Shown here in pieces: positions 51,262-63,940 of a DNA stretch of 64,000 bases (its first letter is position 1; each line of letters opens with the position of its first letter). The notes beneath the pieces are model-generated. The model had not been told where the DNA came from, did no database searches, and saw only the letters and a program-made list of their open reading frames with translations. The position numbers and the translations under genes are program-made. The stretch is taken from contig CALYLX010000110.1 in the NCBI GenBank assembly GCA_944990035.1, forward strand, positions 1-64,000, in the 5' to 3' direction. This DNA is from Clitopilus passeckerianus. Taxonomy: Eukaryota; Basidiomycota; Agaricomycetes; Agaricales; Entolomataceae.

Positions 51262-51893
51262 CGAGGTATGAGGAAGGAGAAGAGAGGGAGCGGACGCCTT
51301 GCTTTGGCCTGCAGGCTATTTCGGCTTAGAAACTGTTACAAGTGGCGTCAACGTTGTCGACAAGTTACAAGTTACAACCACTTAATGAAAACGCCGTCTA
51401 GCCTGATTCGTCATCAGAACCCACACGTTCGATTTTCAGGGATGAAAGATGAGACTGCCAGCGGAACGATAGAGTGTTGGACATGAAGTGGCAACCCTGT
51501 AAACCGCCGCGGTAAGCACAGAAGCTGCTGCTGATGGATCCATTGAATCCATTTTTCCCAGCTATCGACGTATATCATCCTACAAGGTATCTTCATACCT
51601 AACCCGGTCTGAATTTACGACGTCTGGGGAGGAATGTAATTGGATATATTTTGGATCTAGATCATTGTACGTAGCCTTATATTCAGAATTCGAGCCCGGT
51701 CATAGAGCGGGCCAGCAACTTCGATAATGGCGCCGTAGGATATTATTATTAATGAAACCCGTGGTGATGGGAAAGCTCTGGGCGATATTCATGCCGTCAC
51801 CGTCTCAGGTAGCTTGACGACTCCAATGGCAACCTAGTTGTGAGATAGACACGATACATATAGAGGTACATGATTTAATGTGCCAGGCTTGAG
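51262..51893. other. intergenic region
   Basis: Upstream of the seven-helix gene and downstream of the phospholipase C gene. No coding signal, tRNA or repeat recognised. Confidence 0.4.
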
Positions 51894-54800
51894 TTAGTGA
51901 CTTTGCTCTCGAACATTGCATTCGATGAAAAGCGTGGAGAACAGATACGGCATAAGTTGTGTGTCGTGTAAGGGAAGATGGCGATAGCCTTGGGAGGAGG
52001 TAGTCAGTATCCAAGTAGTGTGTTGTGGAAATCGTGAACGACTAACCAGGTTGTAAGCAAGAGAGCGGTGTGAAGTAACTAGCAATTGGTCTATCGTCGT
52101 GGCCATCCTTGCCCTCTTGGAGAACTCTGAACTCCACGAAGATGAGATCCTGCATTTCTGTCCCACCGACGCAGTCAAACGGGAGCGACAGAGTATCTTG
52201 CCAGACCGGGTTGAACCCGTTGTTCTTGATTAGCTTCGTCTGAGCGCTAACCATCCGAACAGCGGTATGCGCATTCTTCGCAGATGCACCTGATGTCGGA
52301 AGGGAGGAGGCTTCTTTGGAGACCTGGCCACTACCAACGGATCCAGATATAGTTATCCCATCCGCTGGCAGCGGTGTGTGATTCCAATCCGGAATATGAA
52401 GCGTAACTCGTACGGAGGGATCTACCACCGACTTCTCAACAATTTCTTGACCGATTTCGTCCTTCAGGCGAGGGAGTTGCTGCGCCGATATAATCTGAGG
52501 TTGGCCGGAGTTAATCCATTTAGCAGCTCGCAATGCAAACCCCTCACCGTGACCTCAAAGATGTGGTTTGTCCTCTTCCCCAGTAAGGTCTCCTCTGGCT
52601 CACGGAGTGCTAATGGCTTGAGAACATAACCGGCTCTCCCGTTACGTAGGAACATTGCCTGTGTCATCATGTAACCAATATCTAGAATCCCGTCAGTAAG
52701 CACGTAACCACGCCGAAACTGAGCAGTAAATACCGAAGGTTTGCCAGTTAACTGCGACAACTTGTGCGCCGGCCGCCCAGAACCGGTTGGGCTCGTAGTT
52801 GCTCGAGTCGAACCTAAGCCCCTTCGGATAAATCCTGACCATACAGCTTCGGGTGTGTCGTATGAGATTTCGCATTCCATCGACAGTCTTCACTGCGTCA
52901 GGGGTAGCCTCTTGCTTACTGCCAGCCTTCGCAATCATTCGATTTGCCTGAGATTCGGAGAGCGAAAACATGTATTCTGGCTCATATTCGACGGTCCCGT
53001 CGAATCCGTGACACTTGATCCCGACGGTGTATACGAGAAGAGAAGTAAGAGAAAGGGACATAAGAGCTTTGTTGAAAGAAGCCCTCTTCTCTTCGAGCGA
53101 AGAGGTTGTTGGCTTTCCGCGGAGACCACGCCATTTGTCCTTGAGCTTCGCCTTGATTGACTCCTCAAATTCGTCATCCTCGGAAGACGAGGAGGTCTCA
53201 GCGTCCAGCACAGCTTGTTTCTCGATGGCCTTCTGTAGGCGTATGGCATCCAACTGCGCAACGACATACAGATTCTTCGCCTAGCAAATGGTGTCAGCTA
53301 AAAATCATCGAGAGTCCTTATCGACCGACCTTTAGCAGGATCATCCCTTTCAGAGACTCGGGACTTGGTAGCTGTTCCAGCTTCGGTCGACCTTCGACTG
53401 GAGCCTTCCCAAGCCTATCCCCAAAGGCTTCAGCCATAATCTCCACGAGCTTATCCTGCTGGGCAAGACCGCAGTGTATCTCCGCCGATACAATGATCGG
53501 GTAGGGAGAGGTCGTGAAACCGTATTTTGCTATGGCCGTACATATGTCGCGAACGGTGACGGCTGAGGTGAAGGTCTTGCCGTGGAATACGACAGGTTCT
53601 TCCTTGCCGTCATATATATCCACTGGATGGAATTGGTCAATCTCGTCAATGATACGCTAATAAGGAGCACTCACGTTCGACACATCTACACCCATGAAGA
53701 AGTGCACGGATATATCCCTCAATCGTGCTCACACCCATGAGTTGATGCCCGATGAGGTACGTATTGTGGGAGGAAGAGACGTAGTAGTCGCAGATAGGCC
53801 GAGTCATATCCTGCCAGATTTGTCTGTCCTTTTGGGCGAATGCGGTATTATCAAAGGATAGGAGGAACGCCGAAAATGCCTCCAGATCGAACGTAGACGG
53901 TCCGGCCGCGGGATCCTTCGAGGAAGAGGCATATTTCGTGAAAACGGCATGCAGCTCTTCGTTTGTGAGGGTTGACTGGATAGGTTATTAGTGGCTATAC
54001 CCGGTTCCTAGTAACGATTTAAACTCACGCCTTGAATTTTCTGCATAAAGTTGACAAACGCGTTAAAGTTCAGCTTTCCGCCATTATTGTCACATATCCT
54101 CTTGTATAGCTCCTCTAACTCTGGTCGTCGTCTGAGCTTCTTGACGAACTTCTGGAATTCGGAGAAGTCCAGGTATCCTTTCTTTCCTACGTCATTCTCC
54201 TGTGGTAGAATCTGAATAAGGGATCACTCGAGGTGTACGAAAAACTCACGTCAAAGAGAGCCTTGGCGTTCTGAGACTCCAGGTTCGCATTTAACCTCCA
54301 ACAGAGCCACTTCACCTCGTCAAAATTCAACTTCCGGTCTCCACTCTTATCCGCACTCTTCCAGTACTGCTTCTCCCAAATCGCCTGTCGAGTTCCAACA
54401 TCCCCGAACCCACTAACGAGCCCCTGACGAATAGAAAAGAGCTTCCGAAGGGAGGTATCCCACATCTTGCATATCTCCTCGGTATCGGCGATCATATGAA
54501 GCGTCTTATATTTGCTGTCAAGAATATAGACGACGGTAATCCATCGATGCTCGGTATCCGTTGGATAGTTGAATAAAGCACGATAGTAACGGGCATCTTC
54601 GCCGCTTCGTATTTCTTTGATACTCTCAATTGCAACTATACCAGATTGAGATGTGGAATAAATGAGTGCCCGGGAAACTCACTCGCTCCATCTTTCCCTC
54701 CCTTCACGAAAACGATCTTGCCTTCGTCAGGATCCAGCCTAAACATACGCCTTTTCTCCTCCCTCGACCTAACTTTCGTCATCTCCGTTCCCACCAGTAA

Positions 54801-55004
54801 GAGTTGCGGAATGTTCGACGCGCCATCCCCGAGTTCATCCTGCTGAACGGACGCGTGTATAGCTTGAGACGAAGGCACTACCCGAGATGCGGCAGCCGGG
54901 CCGGGAGAAGGCGATCTGGAGCGAACAATCTCTGCTGAGAGTCGAGCAATCTTCCGGCGTTCTTTGCGAACCCAATTCGAAGCAGCCGTAGGTGAGAGAT
55001 GCAT
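51894..55004 (-). CDS. phosphoinositide-specific phospholipase C
   Basis: Cleaves PIP2 into IP3 and diacylglycerol at the plasma membrane. Domain order: N-terminus MHLSPTAASNWVRKERRK; a PH-like region (MFRLDPDEGKIVFVKGGKDG to KTLHMIADTEEICKMW); EF-hands including DKSGDRKLNFDEVKWL and a degenerate KGYLDFSEFQKF; the X half with SSHNTYLIGHQLMG (first catalytic His), CRCVELDIYDG, the second His in PVVFHGKTFTS, and SAEIHCGLAQQ; an acidic insert with SSSSEDDEFEES; the Y half with FSLSESQA, RIYPKGLRFDSSNYEPN and FWAAGAQVVAVNWQT; and a C2 domain (FEVTVISAQQLPR, FNPVWQDTLSLPF, DRPIASYF). It ends NVREQSH at 51894. Introns join in frame. Length and order match fungal Plc1. Confidence 0.95.
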
Positions 55005-55305
55005 GGTCGTAGTTCAGATGACTGCGGATTGAATGGAGAGAACGACGAGGTGGCTATCGATGATGGTGGCAATGGATGGTGGAGCATGGGGCATGCTAAT
55101 CAGGATCAGCCACAGTGCACCTGATGGGGATGTCCACAACTCAAGGCACGTCGACACGTCAATTAAGCGCAAAGTAAATGAATTGTAGCTGCTGGTAGAT
55201 GTACATTGGCGTTACGAGGCAAAATACTGTACATGGTGATAATACGCCACATAAGGATAGCATGGACGAAGAGTAACTAAGCACAGAAACGTAGATTCAC
55301 AAGAC
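55005..55305. other. short intergenic region
   Basis: Upstream of the phospholipase C gene and downstream of the DUF4598 gene. Nothing further recognised. Confidence 0.4.
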
Positions 55306-56096
55306 CTACTCCTGGGAGAACGCGACAGATGGATCAGAAAGATCACCCTGCCCAAGAACCACAATCTGGGGACGTCCAGCCAACCGACGCTTCGGAAGTG
55401 GTTTAATGGGTCGGCTGGGGACGAAGCAAGTTATGATCTCTGCGTCGTCAGAGTCTTCATCTGAGTCAAAGGAGTCCGAGTCGTCAGCGTCTGAATGGGT
55501 ACGAGATGATGCAGAAGAAGAGCTAGAAGTCGACATTTCCTTATCCTGATCAAGGGAGCTTGAGGATCCCTGACGACGCTGCTCGTAGACACCGAGACCG
55601 AGGTTCTGGATACGGGAATGAGAGAAACTCTAAACGACAAGAGATGCAGGAATGACGTACCATCTGGATGTACCGGTCGCTGGTCTGGGTAACGACCTCC
55701 ATATTGACGCTATCTGGATCCTCCTGAGCCTTACGGGTGATATCTTGGTTTGACGCAGCAAATGCTGGTAGAAAGGCTTGCACACGAGAGAGTACTGTGG
55801 ATAATATTAGGGGATTTGCAGGCATGGGAGAATATGATTTGAACATACGTTCACTTGGGGGAGCAACAAAATGAGGCTTAGAGGTACCACCGAAGGCAAA
55901 CTGAGGCCCATCTTGCGCAATATTCTGCCCAGGTGTGTTTAATCTAAAAAGAGAGGATTCTTAGAGATATTAGCTTTTGCTTCACTGATGCATGACTCGT
56001 AGACCTACCGATCCGTTTGAGTCTGTCGTCCTCATCTTCCACTTCAAGCATCTCTACACGACGTTTACCAGGATCATCTATAGTATCCTTGAACAT
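55306..56096 (-). CDS. DUF4598 / NOPCHAP1-like protein
   Basis: Resembles the NOPCHAP1 family, chaperones that hand box C/D snoRNP core proteins to the R2TP complex. It starts MFKDTIDDPGKRRVEMLEVE at 56096. The first intron uses the acceptor CTCTAAG near 55979, giving ESSLFRLNTPGQNIAQDGPQ; a nearer TTTTTAG would put a stop in frame. The core is VLSRVQAFLPAFAASNQDITRKAQEDPDSVNMEVV...RYIQMNLGLGVYEQR, the family signature. The C-terminus is Ser- and Asp-rich, followed by a basic KPLPKRRLAGRPQIVVLG end. It shares a 338-bp intergenic space with the divergent Dus1 gene. Confidence 0.75.
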
Positions 56097-56434
56097 GTCT
56101 TCGAGGTTCTGGAGGGTGTTGGAGGATCCTTGAGGGATTGAAAGAGGGCGACTGTGGGTAGGATAGCACGAGCAGCTATGGTGGAGGTTGGTCGTAAAAT
56201 GATGGCTCGGAAAATCTAAGGGACTCGGCCGAGACAGGCAATGCACGTGCCGGTACTCCGGATGTTCGGGACTTAGTCCGCATTCCAAAAGAGGAACCCT
56301 TCCCGGTCTAACCGGTGCCAGCTTCCATTCTCAACAACAGTAAATTGAAAACTTTGGTCTCGACCACGATAGCTGCTCGACTGCTTAGAACCTCTTGGAT
56401 CCGCCATTGGCGATCGCTCCTGCTTCAACGCACG
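56097..56434. promoter_or_regulatory. shared divergent promoter region of DUF4598-like and Dus1 genes
   Basis: 338 bp separate the two start codons. Both products act on stable RNAs (snoRNP assembly and tRNA modification), so co-regulation is plausible. No specific motif was identified. Confidence 0.4.
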
Positions 56435-58239
56435 ATGGAATCTCCTTCAACAACTGCACCTAGCTCTGCTCAAGACGTGCCCAAGAAGCTTGGAGGCTAT
56501 GAGTTCTACAACACCGTGCTGAAGGGAGCGAAATACATCGTGGCACCGATGGTGGATCAGAGTGAGTTGGTGCGTTCAGTGCCCTGCTCAAAATAAGTCT
56601 GATTGACCCAGAATCTGCAGGCGTATAGGAGACTTACTCGAAGATACGGCGCTCAGGTGGTATATACCCCAATGATCCATGCCAAGGTGTGTTTGCTGGC
56701 CCAATATTCATATTGCGGCCGTCTCATAGAGCCCTAGAATTTCGTCGACGGTCCGCACCCGAAATTCCGGGATGAAAACTTCGACATTCCTAAAGCAGAA
56801 GAAGGCGCCTTCCCATCTGAAATGACGGAAGGAGACCGGCCATTGATCGTCCAGTTCTGTGCAAACTCGCCAGAGAAGCTTCTGGCAGCAGCCAAGATTG
56901 TAGAACCATACTGTGATGCTGTCGACATCAATCTTGGTTGCCCACAAGAAATCGCACGACGAGGACACTATGGTTCCTTTTTGTGCGAGGAATGGGATCT
57001 GATACACAGCATGAGTGAGTTTTGGCTTGGTACCCTCTGTCTGTTAACTGGAGTTGATTTTCATCCTTCCAGTCAAAATCTTGCACGACAACCTTACAAT
57101 TCCCGTTACTGCCAAGTTCCGGGTATTTACCTCTATCGAGCGCACCATCGAGTATGCCAAGATGCTCGAAAATGCAGGAGCTCAAATTCTCACCTGTCAC
57201 GGCCGTACCAAGGAGCAGAGGGGTCAAAATACCGTAAGCATGCTCTCCACCTTCGTAACGCTCGCCCTAACGTACCTTCTAGGGCCTCGCTTCATTCGAA
57301 CATATCCGTGCTGTCAAACAAGCTGTCAAGGTCCCAGTCTTCGCCAACGGCAATATCCTCTTCCAGAGCGATGTCACCAGGTGTTTGCAAGAAACAGGGG
57401 TTGACGGTGTCATGTCCGCGGAAGGCGTCCTGTACAACCCTGCGCTATTCCGTGGACTGCCTACGTCGGACCCAACAGCACCTGGCGACGACCAGCCAAC
57501 AGCTTCCACCTCGCAGCTGCCGCTGGAGTACACCAACCCGCCGCATGCGGACTTGGCTCTCGAATATCTGGATATTGTCAAATCTCTGAAAACGAAGACT
57601 AGCGTCAGTGCTGTGAAGGGCCATTTGTTCAAGCTGATGAGACCGGCACTGGTCCGGGAACCGGAATGGGATATGCGGGCTCGTCTGGGTCGTATAAAGG
57701 TTCGTCGTTTGACCAGCCATGGGATAGCGGATACTGACTGTATGTATAGGTCGAATCTAAGAATCCAGGTCCAGGTCTGGACGAATACATCGTATTCTGC
57801 AAAGAGATGAAGGAACGTATGGAGGTTCGTCGCTTCACCATTTGTTGTTTATCTGTCTGTCCTGACGACGTTCTTTCCTTTGACAGCGAGACGCCAAGCT
57901 TGCCACTGATAATGGCCGAATACGTCTTGAGGATCTCGTCACCAAGGAGCCCCCCACGGGACTCGACCTGCTCCCGCACTGGCTTGCGCAACCATACTTT
58001 CGACCGTTGAAGCCGCCTGCTGGCAATGGAAAGGTCAACTCCAAGCCCCAGAGCCAGCACGTGAAGTCCTCTCCGGGTGAGCCAGATTCCTCAGCCTCGT
58101 TCGAACTGTTTACTCATCTTGACCGACAGCCAAACGCGCAAGTACAAGCAGCCCTGCACCTGGAGATGTGCCCGTTGAAGCCAAACGAATAAAATTGGAT
58201 GAAGAGTCGAAGGCTGAAGCTGTTTCGGTGGTAGCATGA
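56435..58239 (+). CDS. DUS1: tRNA-dihydrouridine synthase Dus1
   Basis: A flavoenzyme that reduces uridines 16 and 17 of tRNA D loops with NAD(P)H. It starts [15 protein letters not shown] at 56435. FMN-barrel motifs in order are [104 protein letters not shown] and [18 protein letters not shown] helical C-terminal domain follows ([13 protein letters not shown]). After [11 protein letters not shown] there is a short Ser/Pro-rich, basic end: a last intron (58079-58129) gives [14 protein letters not shown] and a finish EAVSVVA at 58239. All introns join in frame. Order and motifs fit the Dus1 group rather than Dus2 to Dus4. Confidence 0.93.
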
Positions 58240-58782
58240 TTTGGTCACATTTTGCCTTTCGTATTCCTTCCTTCTACTTGGGCTTTACTTTTGTTACTCT
58301 GGGATTCGTATAGATGCATATTCATTTTGTTGGTTGCAGAAATCTTTAGACATAGCAACGCTAGCTTCCCCACTTCCTTCAATCAATTCCGTCCTTGCCC
58401 GTACAGAAGGGTTTTTGCTTGATTCTATCCTTTTATTTTCGGAGAGAAGGCGCCGTGCTGTGACGACCACAAACTGCTGTTCCAAACCCTCGTTCCTCCG
58501 CACAAGGTTCACATCTGGTGATGCACCGGTGATGCGTGAGACTTCGTTTGTATGACAGGAAACGTCCATGGTCACAATTGCATTCATTCGTGATGATGGC
58601 CCTGAACCGGGCGCCTCAGCTTACTCAAAAAGAAACGAAAACATACCCTTGAATACTGATAGCCATCTCACCTGGGTGCGGCTTCCTTTCTCACTCGTTC
58701 CCTCTCCATGCTTCCCTCTCCGACCACCTCCAGCTGGCTTTCTTGATCTCCAAAAAGCCGACGGCTTCCGTTCTCTTGGCTG
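58240..58782. other. intergenic region
   Basis: 3' region of Dus1 and leader of the next gene. Short opposing frames overlap here (58294-58587 minus, 58568-58783 plus); none has a domain. Confidence 0.4.
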
Positions 58783-59939
58783 ATGAGTAGCCTTCAGCCA
58801 TTCAACAGTACTTGCTTCGAACGTACCTTCGGCACCACCTACGATGTCAACCCAGCAGTGGGGAACGCCTTTATGCTCAGCGGGGCGACCGTTCCCTGGA
58901 TACTCCAATGTTCGAACAAAACCATGCCATACCCCACGAGGGGCCTCCTCAACACATGCGAGCAATATCATCGGACACTCTGCATCCAGACACAGGACCA
59001 GCAGCGCGGATGTGCAGTCGGCCAATATTGCGGCGCCACGAAATTAGTTGGCACATCCTCGACTCCCTGTATTAGGGATCTCTTGAGCAACGCCGGGGAG
59101 TTCTCAAGCCGCAACTACGGGTCGTACTGCTGCGACGACAAGTGGTGCACGCTGTCGGATAATACAGGGAACGACGACCCAGGCTACAGCGAATACTGTA
59201 GGGGAAATCAAACGGCTTCGTACAACACATTGTGGGTCTGTGTTAGGGACTCAAATGCCGCCGTCTGCGTTAAGCCCAGCGATAACACTACCTGTTCTGG
59301 TCGTTTCTCAGACTTACTCATCACGACAACTTCCCCTCTGCCGCCACCCGCAACTTCCTTGTCGTTCCCGACAACACTTCACGCAAGTGGGCCAGAGGGC
59401 GACGGTGATAACGGTGGTTTTAATCATAACAGCGGGATCCATATCAATGGCGCCAGACTCGCTCTTGTGATTGCTCTACCAATCGTGGCCACGTTCCTCT
59501 CAGGAGTAGTGGCGATTCTGTGGGTCTGCCTCTTTCGTCGCAAAGGTGAGCACACTGAGGGTCGCACGTTTCTCTACTCTGGTTGATAATAAATATTATA
59601 GCACGAGAACGAAGGATGCTTGAACAGCAAATCGACTACGGGAAAGGAGGGCTCGACCCAGTAATCGCACCTCAACCCGTCAACTATCCCGTTCAATTGC
59701 TCAATAATCAAACCATCGCTACACCAGTCTATCCGGCTATGGTTAACATCGGAGGAGTGGCATACTATCCACACCCTCAGCCCAATTCCTCTTATGGTTC
59801 AGCCCCACTCGCAACCTCAGTCACGAGCTCCGGCCAGCCCATTAACTCCGGCACGGTTAACATGAGTGTGATACGAAGTGATCAACTTCGTGGACCCTCT
59901 AGCCATGGTGAGGCCCGTGCCACCCTCAAAGAATGCTAG
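58783..59939 (+). CDS. Cys-rich single-pass membrane protein of unknown function
   Basis: A type of surface protein common in Agaricomycetes. Exon 1 is 58783-59545 and exon 2 is 59602-59939, joined within RRKARERR. The ectodomain of about 190 residues has many cysteines (CFERTFG, ILQCSNKT, LNTCEQYHRTLCIQTQ, GCAVGQYC, YCCDDKWC, YCRGNQT, VCVKPSDNTTC) and several N-glycosylation sites. A Pro/Ser/Thr linker then leads to one transmembrane helix (LALVIALPIVATFLSGVVAILWVCLF) and RRK. The cytoplasmic tail is Pro/Tyr-rich (PVIAPQPVNYPVQLL, YYPHPQPNSSYG) and ends TLKEC. No signal peptide is visible at this start, so the N-terminus may extend upstream or the helix may act as a signal anchor. Confidence 0.75.
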
Positions 59940-60840
59940 TTAATGCGTTCCATGTAGAACAAGATGTCAGTACTCCTCGTTGATGATTTCGGAAACGGAT
60001 AGAACGGAGAAGGGAGGCTAGCAAATAGTACTGTAGATTTAATCCTCCCTCCAATCTTATCTGTCCATGTATCGAACTATGCTGGCTTTCCCGTTTTGTA
60101 TCCCGGCGGTGCTATTATTTCTCTAACAAGTCGTCAACCCAAGGTGAACCTTTTTTGTCTGGTTCGTTCACCTAATTCGCATACATATACACCCGAGCTT
60201 TGCACCCCTACTGCTTAGCTCTACATATTTCTACGAAGAATGCGCGCTGAGCTTTATTCCAGGGCTTGGAGGTACATGATACATTAATGCTGTGTGAGCG
60301 TCTGATGGGTGTCCACCGAGAGCAGGCGACAAGCACTGCACGTGCTGTCCAATCTTCACATTCGACACTGATGCGCAACATGGATAAAATCATCCTGGAA
60401 GAGTACCCATGGTCGCCCTATGTCGGAACTCCCGAATGCATGAAACCCAAGTTAGAAGCTGCACTCCTGGCTGAGCTTGTCAGCAATCGGAGGGCAGATT
60501 GAACCAGGATTATCTTGTCGGGAAGAATGCGAAAGACTTTTTTCCCAGGATGGCAATGTACGCAAAGTACTCCTGCGATGCTGGGGAAGCGGGTCTTTTG
60601 AAGATATCCGTCACACAGGTAGGCTGGGCTGCCTCGATTGGCTTGGATGATATCGCCGAGATGTACATCGTCAGCCTCGCCACAGGCTACTTATTCCGAA
60701 ACTGGCGAGAATAGTAAGCTTAGTACATCCTCTGGAGAGTCCTTATGGATGACATCCATACCTTCAGATCGCCCTACGGGTTTTGGTGACATAGGCACGG
60801 TCCAAAAGATGAACCTTTAAGGTTGTAACCTGACTGAAAT
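59940..60840. other. region before the NACHT-ankyrin gene, possible N-terminal exons
   Basis: Plus-strand pieces at about 60266-60499 and 60499-60714 read protein-like (for example LDDIAEMYIVSLATGYLF) and could be exons of the downstream gene's N-terminal domain, but I could not link them in one frame. I do not recognise the domain. Confidence 0.35.
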
Positions 60841-63800
60841 GAATCAGAACAAATGTGAGTCAAATTCCACGAGTAAGACCTTTCGGGACTTAAGATAATC
60901 TAGCTGGAGAGGAGGAGAAAATGAAGAACTGGCCCTTCCAGGTTGACCCGGGCCTAACCCACAAGAACTTACTTTCAGCCTACGTCGAGGGTACCGGAGA
61001 TTGGTTTATCCGTTCTGGAGAGTTCCAGAAATGGATCTCGGACGATGGTACTCAGATTCTCTGGTGTCCTGGGGAAGGTGGTTAACAAAGTCACAAACCT
61101 TTAATGCATATCTGACTAGGTTTTATAGATGGCGTCGGCAAAACCTTCATTTCGTGCGTGAATCGCAGTGGACTAACTTCCATTACTAACATCGCCACTG
61201 TCAGATCTCTTGCATTCAGACATCTTAAAAATACTACGACGTTTCTTACCAACATTCTATTCTTCGACTACAAGACGACGATGAGTATATCTCAAATCCT
61301 GGCGTCTATTTTGCGACAGCTTTACAACCGGGCGCTCCCAACAACCCACCACGTCGGATCTCTATACAATCACTACCTCACCAAGCAGTCCTACCCCTCA
61401 GAGGATGAGCTCCGCGAAGTATTACGTCGAACGGTAACAGGAATCGAGCGTATCTATTTGATTCTGGACGCCTTGGACGAGTATTCTACTGCATCGGAAT
61501 CATTGAGGCTTATGAGCATTTTGTTCGATGTTGTACCCAGCAAGAGGCTCAAGCTCATGCTTACATCTCGTTACCTAGACCAGTTGGAGTCGGGATTTCC
61601 TGCGGTGGGGTCTACACGTTTGGATTTTCATAGTTCAATACAGGATATTGAACTATTTCTGCGCCTACGCATCCAGTCTCTAAGCGTATCCCTAAGCCCC
61701 GAACAGCCCAAGACGGTGGTTGAGAGAATTAGAGATGCCTCTACAGGACGGTAAGCCCACAAGTGGAAGGAAGCGGTTGATCTCTATCTCGTGCTTCAAG
61801 CTGACTCAAGAACTACAGATTTCTACTCGCCCAACTCCATATAAGTTCCATATATGACTTGGATAGCTGGGGCAACATTCGCGATGCCTTAAAACCGACT
61901 CTCAGACAATATCAACTTTGTCTACGAGCAGGCGATTGGAAAGATCAATGGGCAAAACGATCAAGCCAAAAGGTGTGCACTTAGGGCGCTCCTTTGGATT
62001 GGTTGTGTACAGAGGCCCCTCACTATCCCCGAAATCCAGCAGGCGATCGCAATTGAGCCTGGGAGAGACGATATTGAAGACTATATCTATCCCTTGGACA
62101 GGATTTTTTAATATTGCTTTGGCCTTGTTGTCTCAGATTCCGAAACCGGGACAATTCGATTCATCCGTACGAATGCTTCTTGGCTTCTGGGGCCACATGC
62201 ACTTACAGGCCATGTTCACAGACCAGACACCTCAGGAATATTTCGACAGCGAATCTGCTCGACGTGCTTATTTTATCGAGGCCGAGATCACCCTGCTCAA
62301 AAGCTGCTTTGCCTACTTTGCCACCTTCAAAGATTTCTCCATCGACCCCAATCTCATATACAAAAGCCTTCACATTTCGGGATATATTTCCACATTCTGG
62401 ATTTATCTTCTTCTTCGCAAATGCGAGAGCACTTTTCTTTCACGTACAACCGTTATTGATGATTTGCGGACCGCCCTACATCAGGCTCTACTTTTTGCGA
62501 AGAACCTTCCTTTCCATGCCACGTTTTCTCTCCTTCCCAACTTTTACTCTCACGTCTTGCCGTTCCTTCTAAAGGCATGCACTGGTGAACGCAGACTATA
62601 TGGCCTACATTGGGCTGCTGCGTTGAACCTGCCTCACACGGTCCTGGGTCTATATATCCGCGAGGGCGAGGCAACCCGAACCAAAGTTGCAGGGAAGAAG
62701 GAGACTGCACTTCCCCTCACCCTCAGAAGCCGTGCTTTCAAAAATTCTGAAATTATTTGGAAGCATTCTCGCACTTCAGAGGAGTGGGATGGGGCAGATA
62801 GGTATGCCCTTTTGGCCCTTGCGTCGTATTGCGGTTTTCTGGATTTTGTAGATGAATTGCTATCTCAAGAAGGCGCCAATATCAACGCCAGATATAGGGT
62901 CCATATGTCCAAGGTGAATAGTCGGTCGCGACCGGTTCAAGACTTTACACCCCTCACGTATGCTCTAATGGAAGGGCATTTATCGGTTGTTGATCGATTA
63001 TTGCGTCATCCTGGCCTCGATATCAATGTGCAGAACTCAAACGGAGGCACGGCCCTCCATATAGCCTTAAGCGAATCCCTTGCTCAACCTGCACTTCCAC
63101 TCCTACTATCACACCCTCGGATTGACGCCAAAATCAGGAATATAGCAAACATGTTCTCATTTGACTGCTTCATTATCTCTGAATCGACCCATCTTTTATT
63201 CCAAAAATACCTCCGAGACGATTTCTTCCAAACCAGAAACGAGACAGTAGCCGCGAGTGCTTCCAGAACCTTGGATGGGTTTTCCGTTGTCAAAGGAATA
63301 TTGGATCACAACCCACAGGAGCTGTACTTCAGCAATTCCTGGTGGGAGACTCCACTCGCGGAAGCAGTTAATGCCAGGAACTGGGCTTGCGTCGACTTTC
63401 TGCTTGGCTTAGAACCCAGCGATGATCGACCTCAAGATAGATCATCAATCTGGAGAAACTTTGCTCATGCGTATTTCTGCGGAAAGAGACGCGGAGGAAG
63501 TAAAATGCCTTGTTCAAAGGAACGCGGACATTCATGCGAAGGACCATTACGGGAGAACATCCATAACTCACGCAGTCTTGCCGAATATCAGTTCCAATCC
63601 TATTCATGTTTTGCAGTACCTCCTCGAATGTGGTGCGGCAATCGACACAAAAGACGTGGATGGACGTACCCTAGTCACCGCGGCAACAGTGGAGTGCGTG
63701 GCAATGTTGGACTGGGATATTGGAGGACTGGATTCGAGCCCAGACGCTGAGGATGATATGTGGATACCAAAGACAACATGGGCCGGGATCTACTTCTTGT

Positions 63801-63940
63801 TGGAACACGGTGCGGACCTGTTCACACCTGGTTTTGACGGATTGACGGCTCTTGACCACGCGAAGATGGCTAAATATCCATGGATGTCGAACCAGATGGA
63901 ACTCTACCTTAAGGACACTGCCAGTTGTCGCAAGGCGTAG
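60841..63940 (+). pseudogene. NACHT-ankyrin (NLR-like) protein, frame broken
   Basis: A fungal NLR-type protein, possibly involved in non-self recognition or programmed cell death. It begins near NWPFQVDPGLTHKNLLSAYV, then the lead-in SGEFQKWISDDGTQILWCPG. By splicing this gives Walker A GEDGVGKTFISS. After it come FLTNILFFDYKT, Walker B-like IYLILDALDEY, LKLMLTSR and a winged-helix-like RALLWIGCVQRPLTIPEIQQAIAIE. The C-terminal part has ankyrin-like repeats (LHWAAALNLPHTVLGLY, TPLTYALMEGHLSVVDRLLRHPGLDINVQN, ETLLMRISAERDAEEVKCLV, FTPGFDGLTALDHAKMA). It is broken by an extra base near 61893, a TAA at 62110-62112, another shift near 62180 and one near 63420. It may run past the window, so the end is uncertain. 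Confidence 0.7.
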
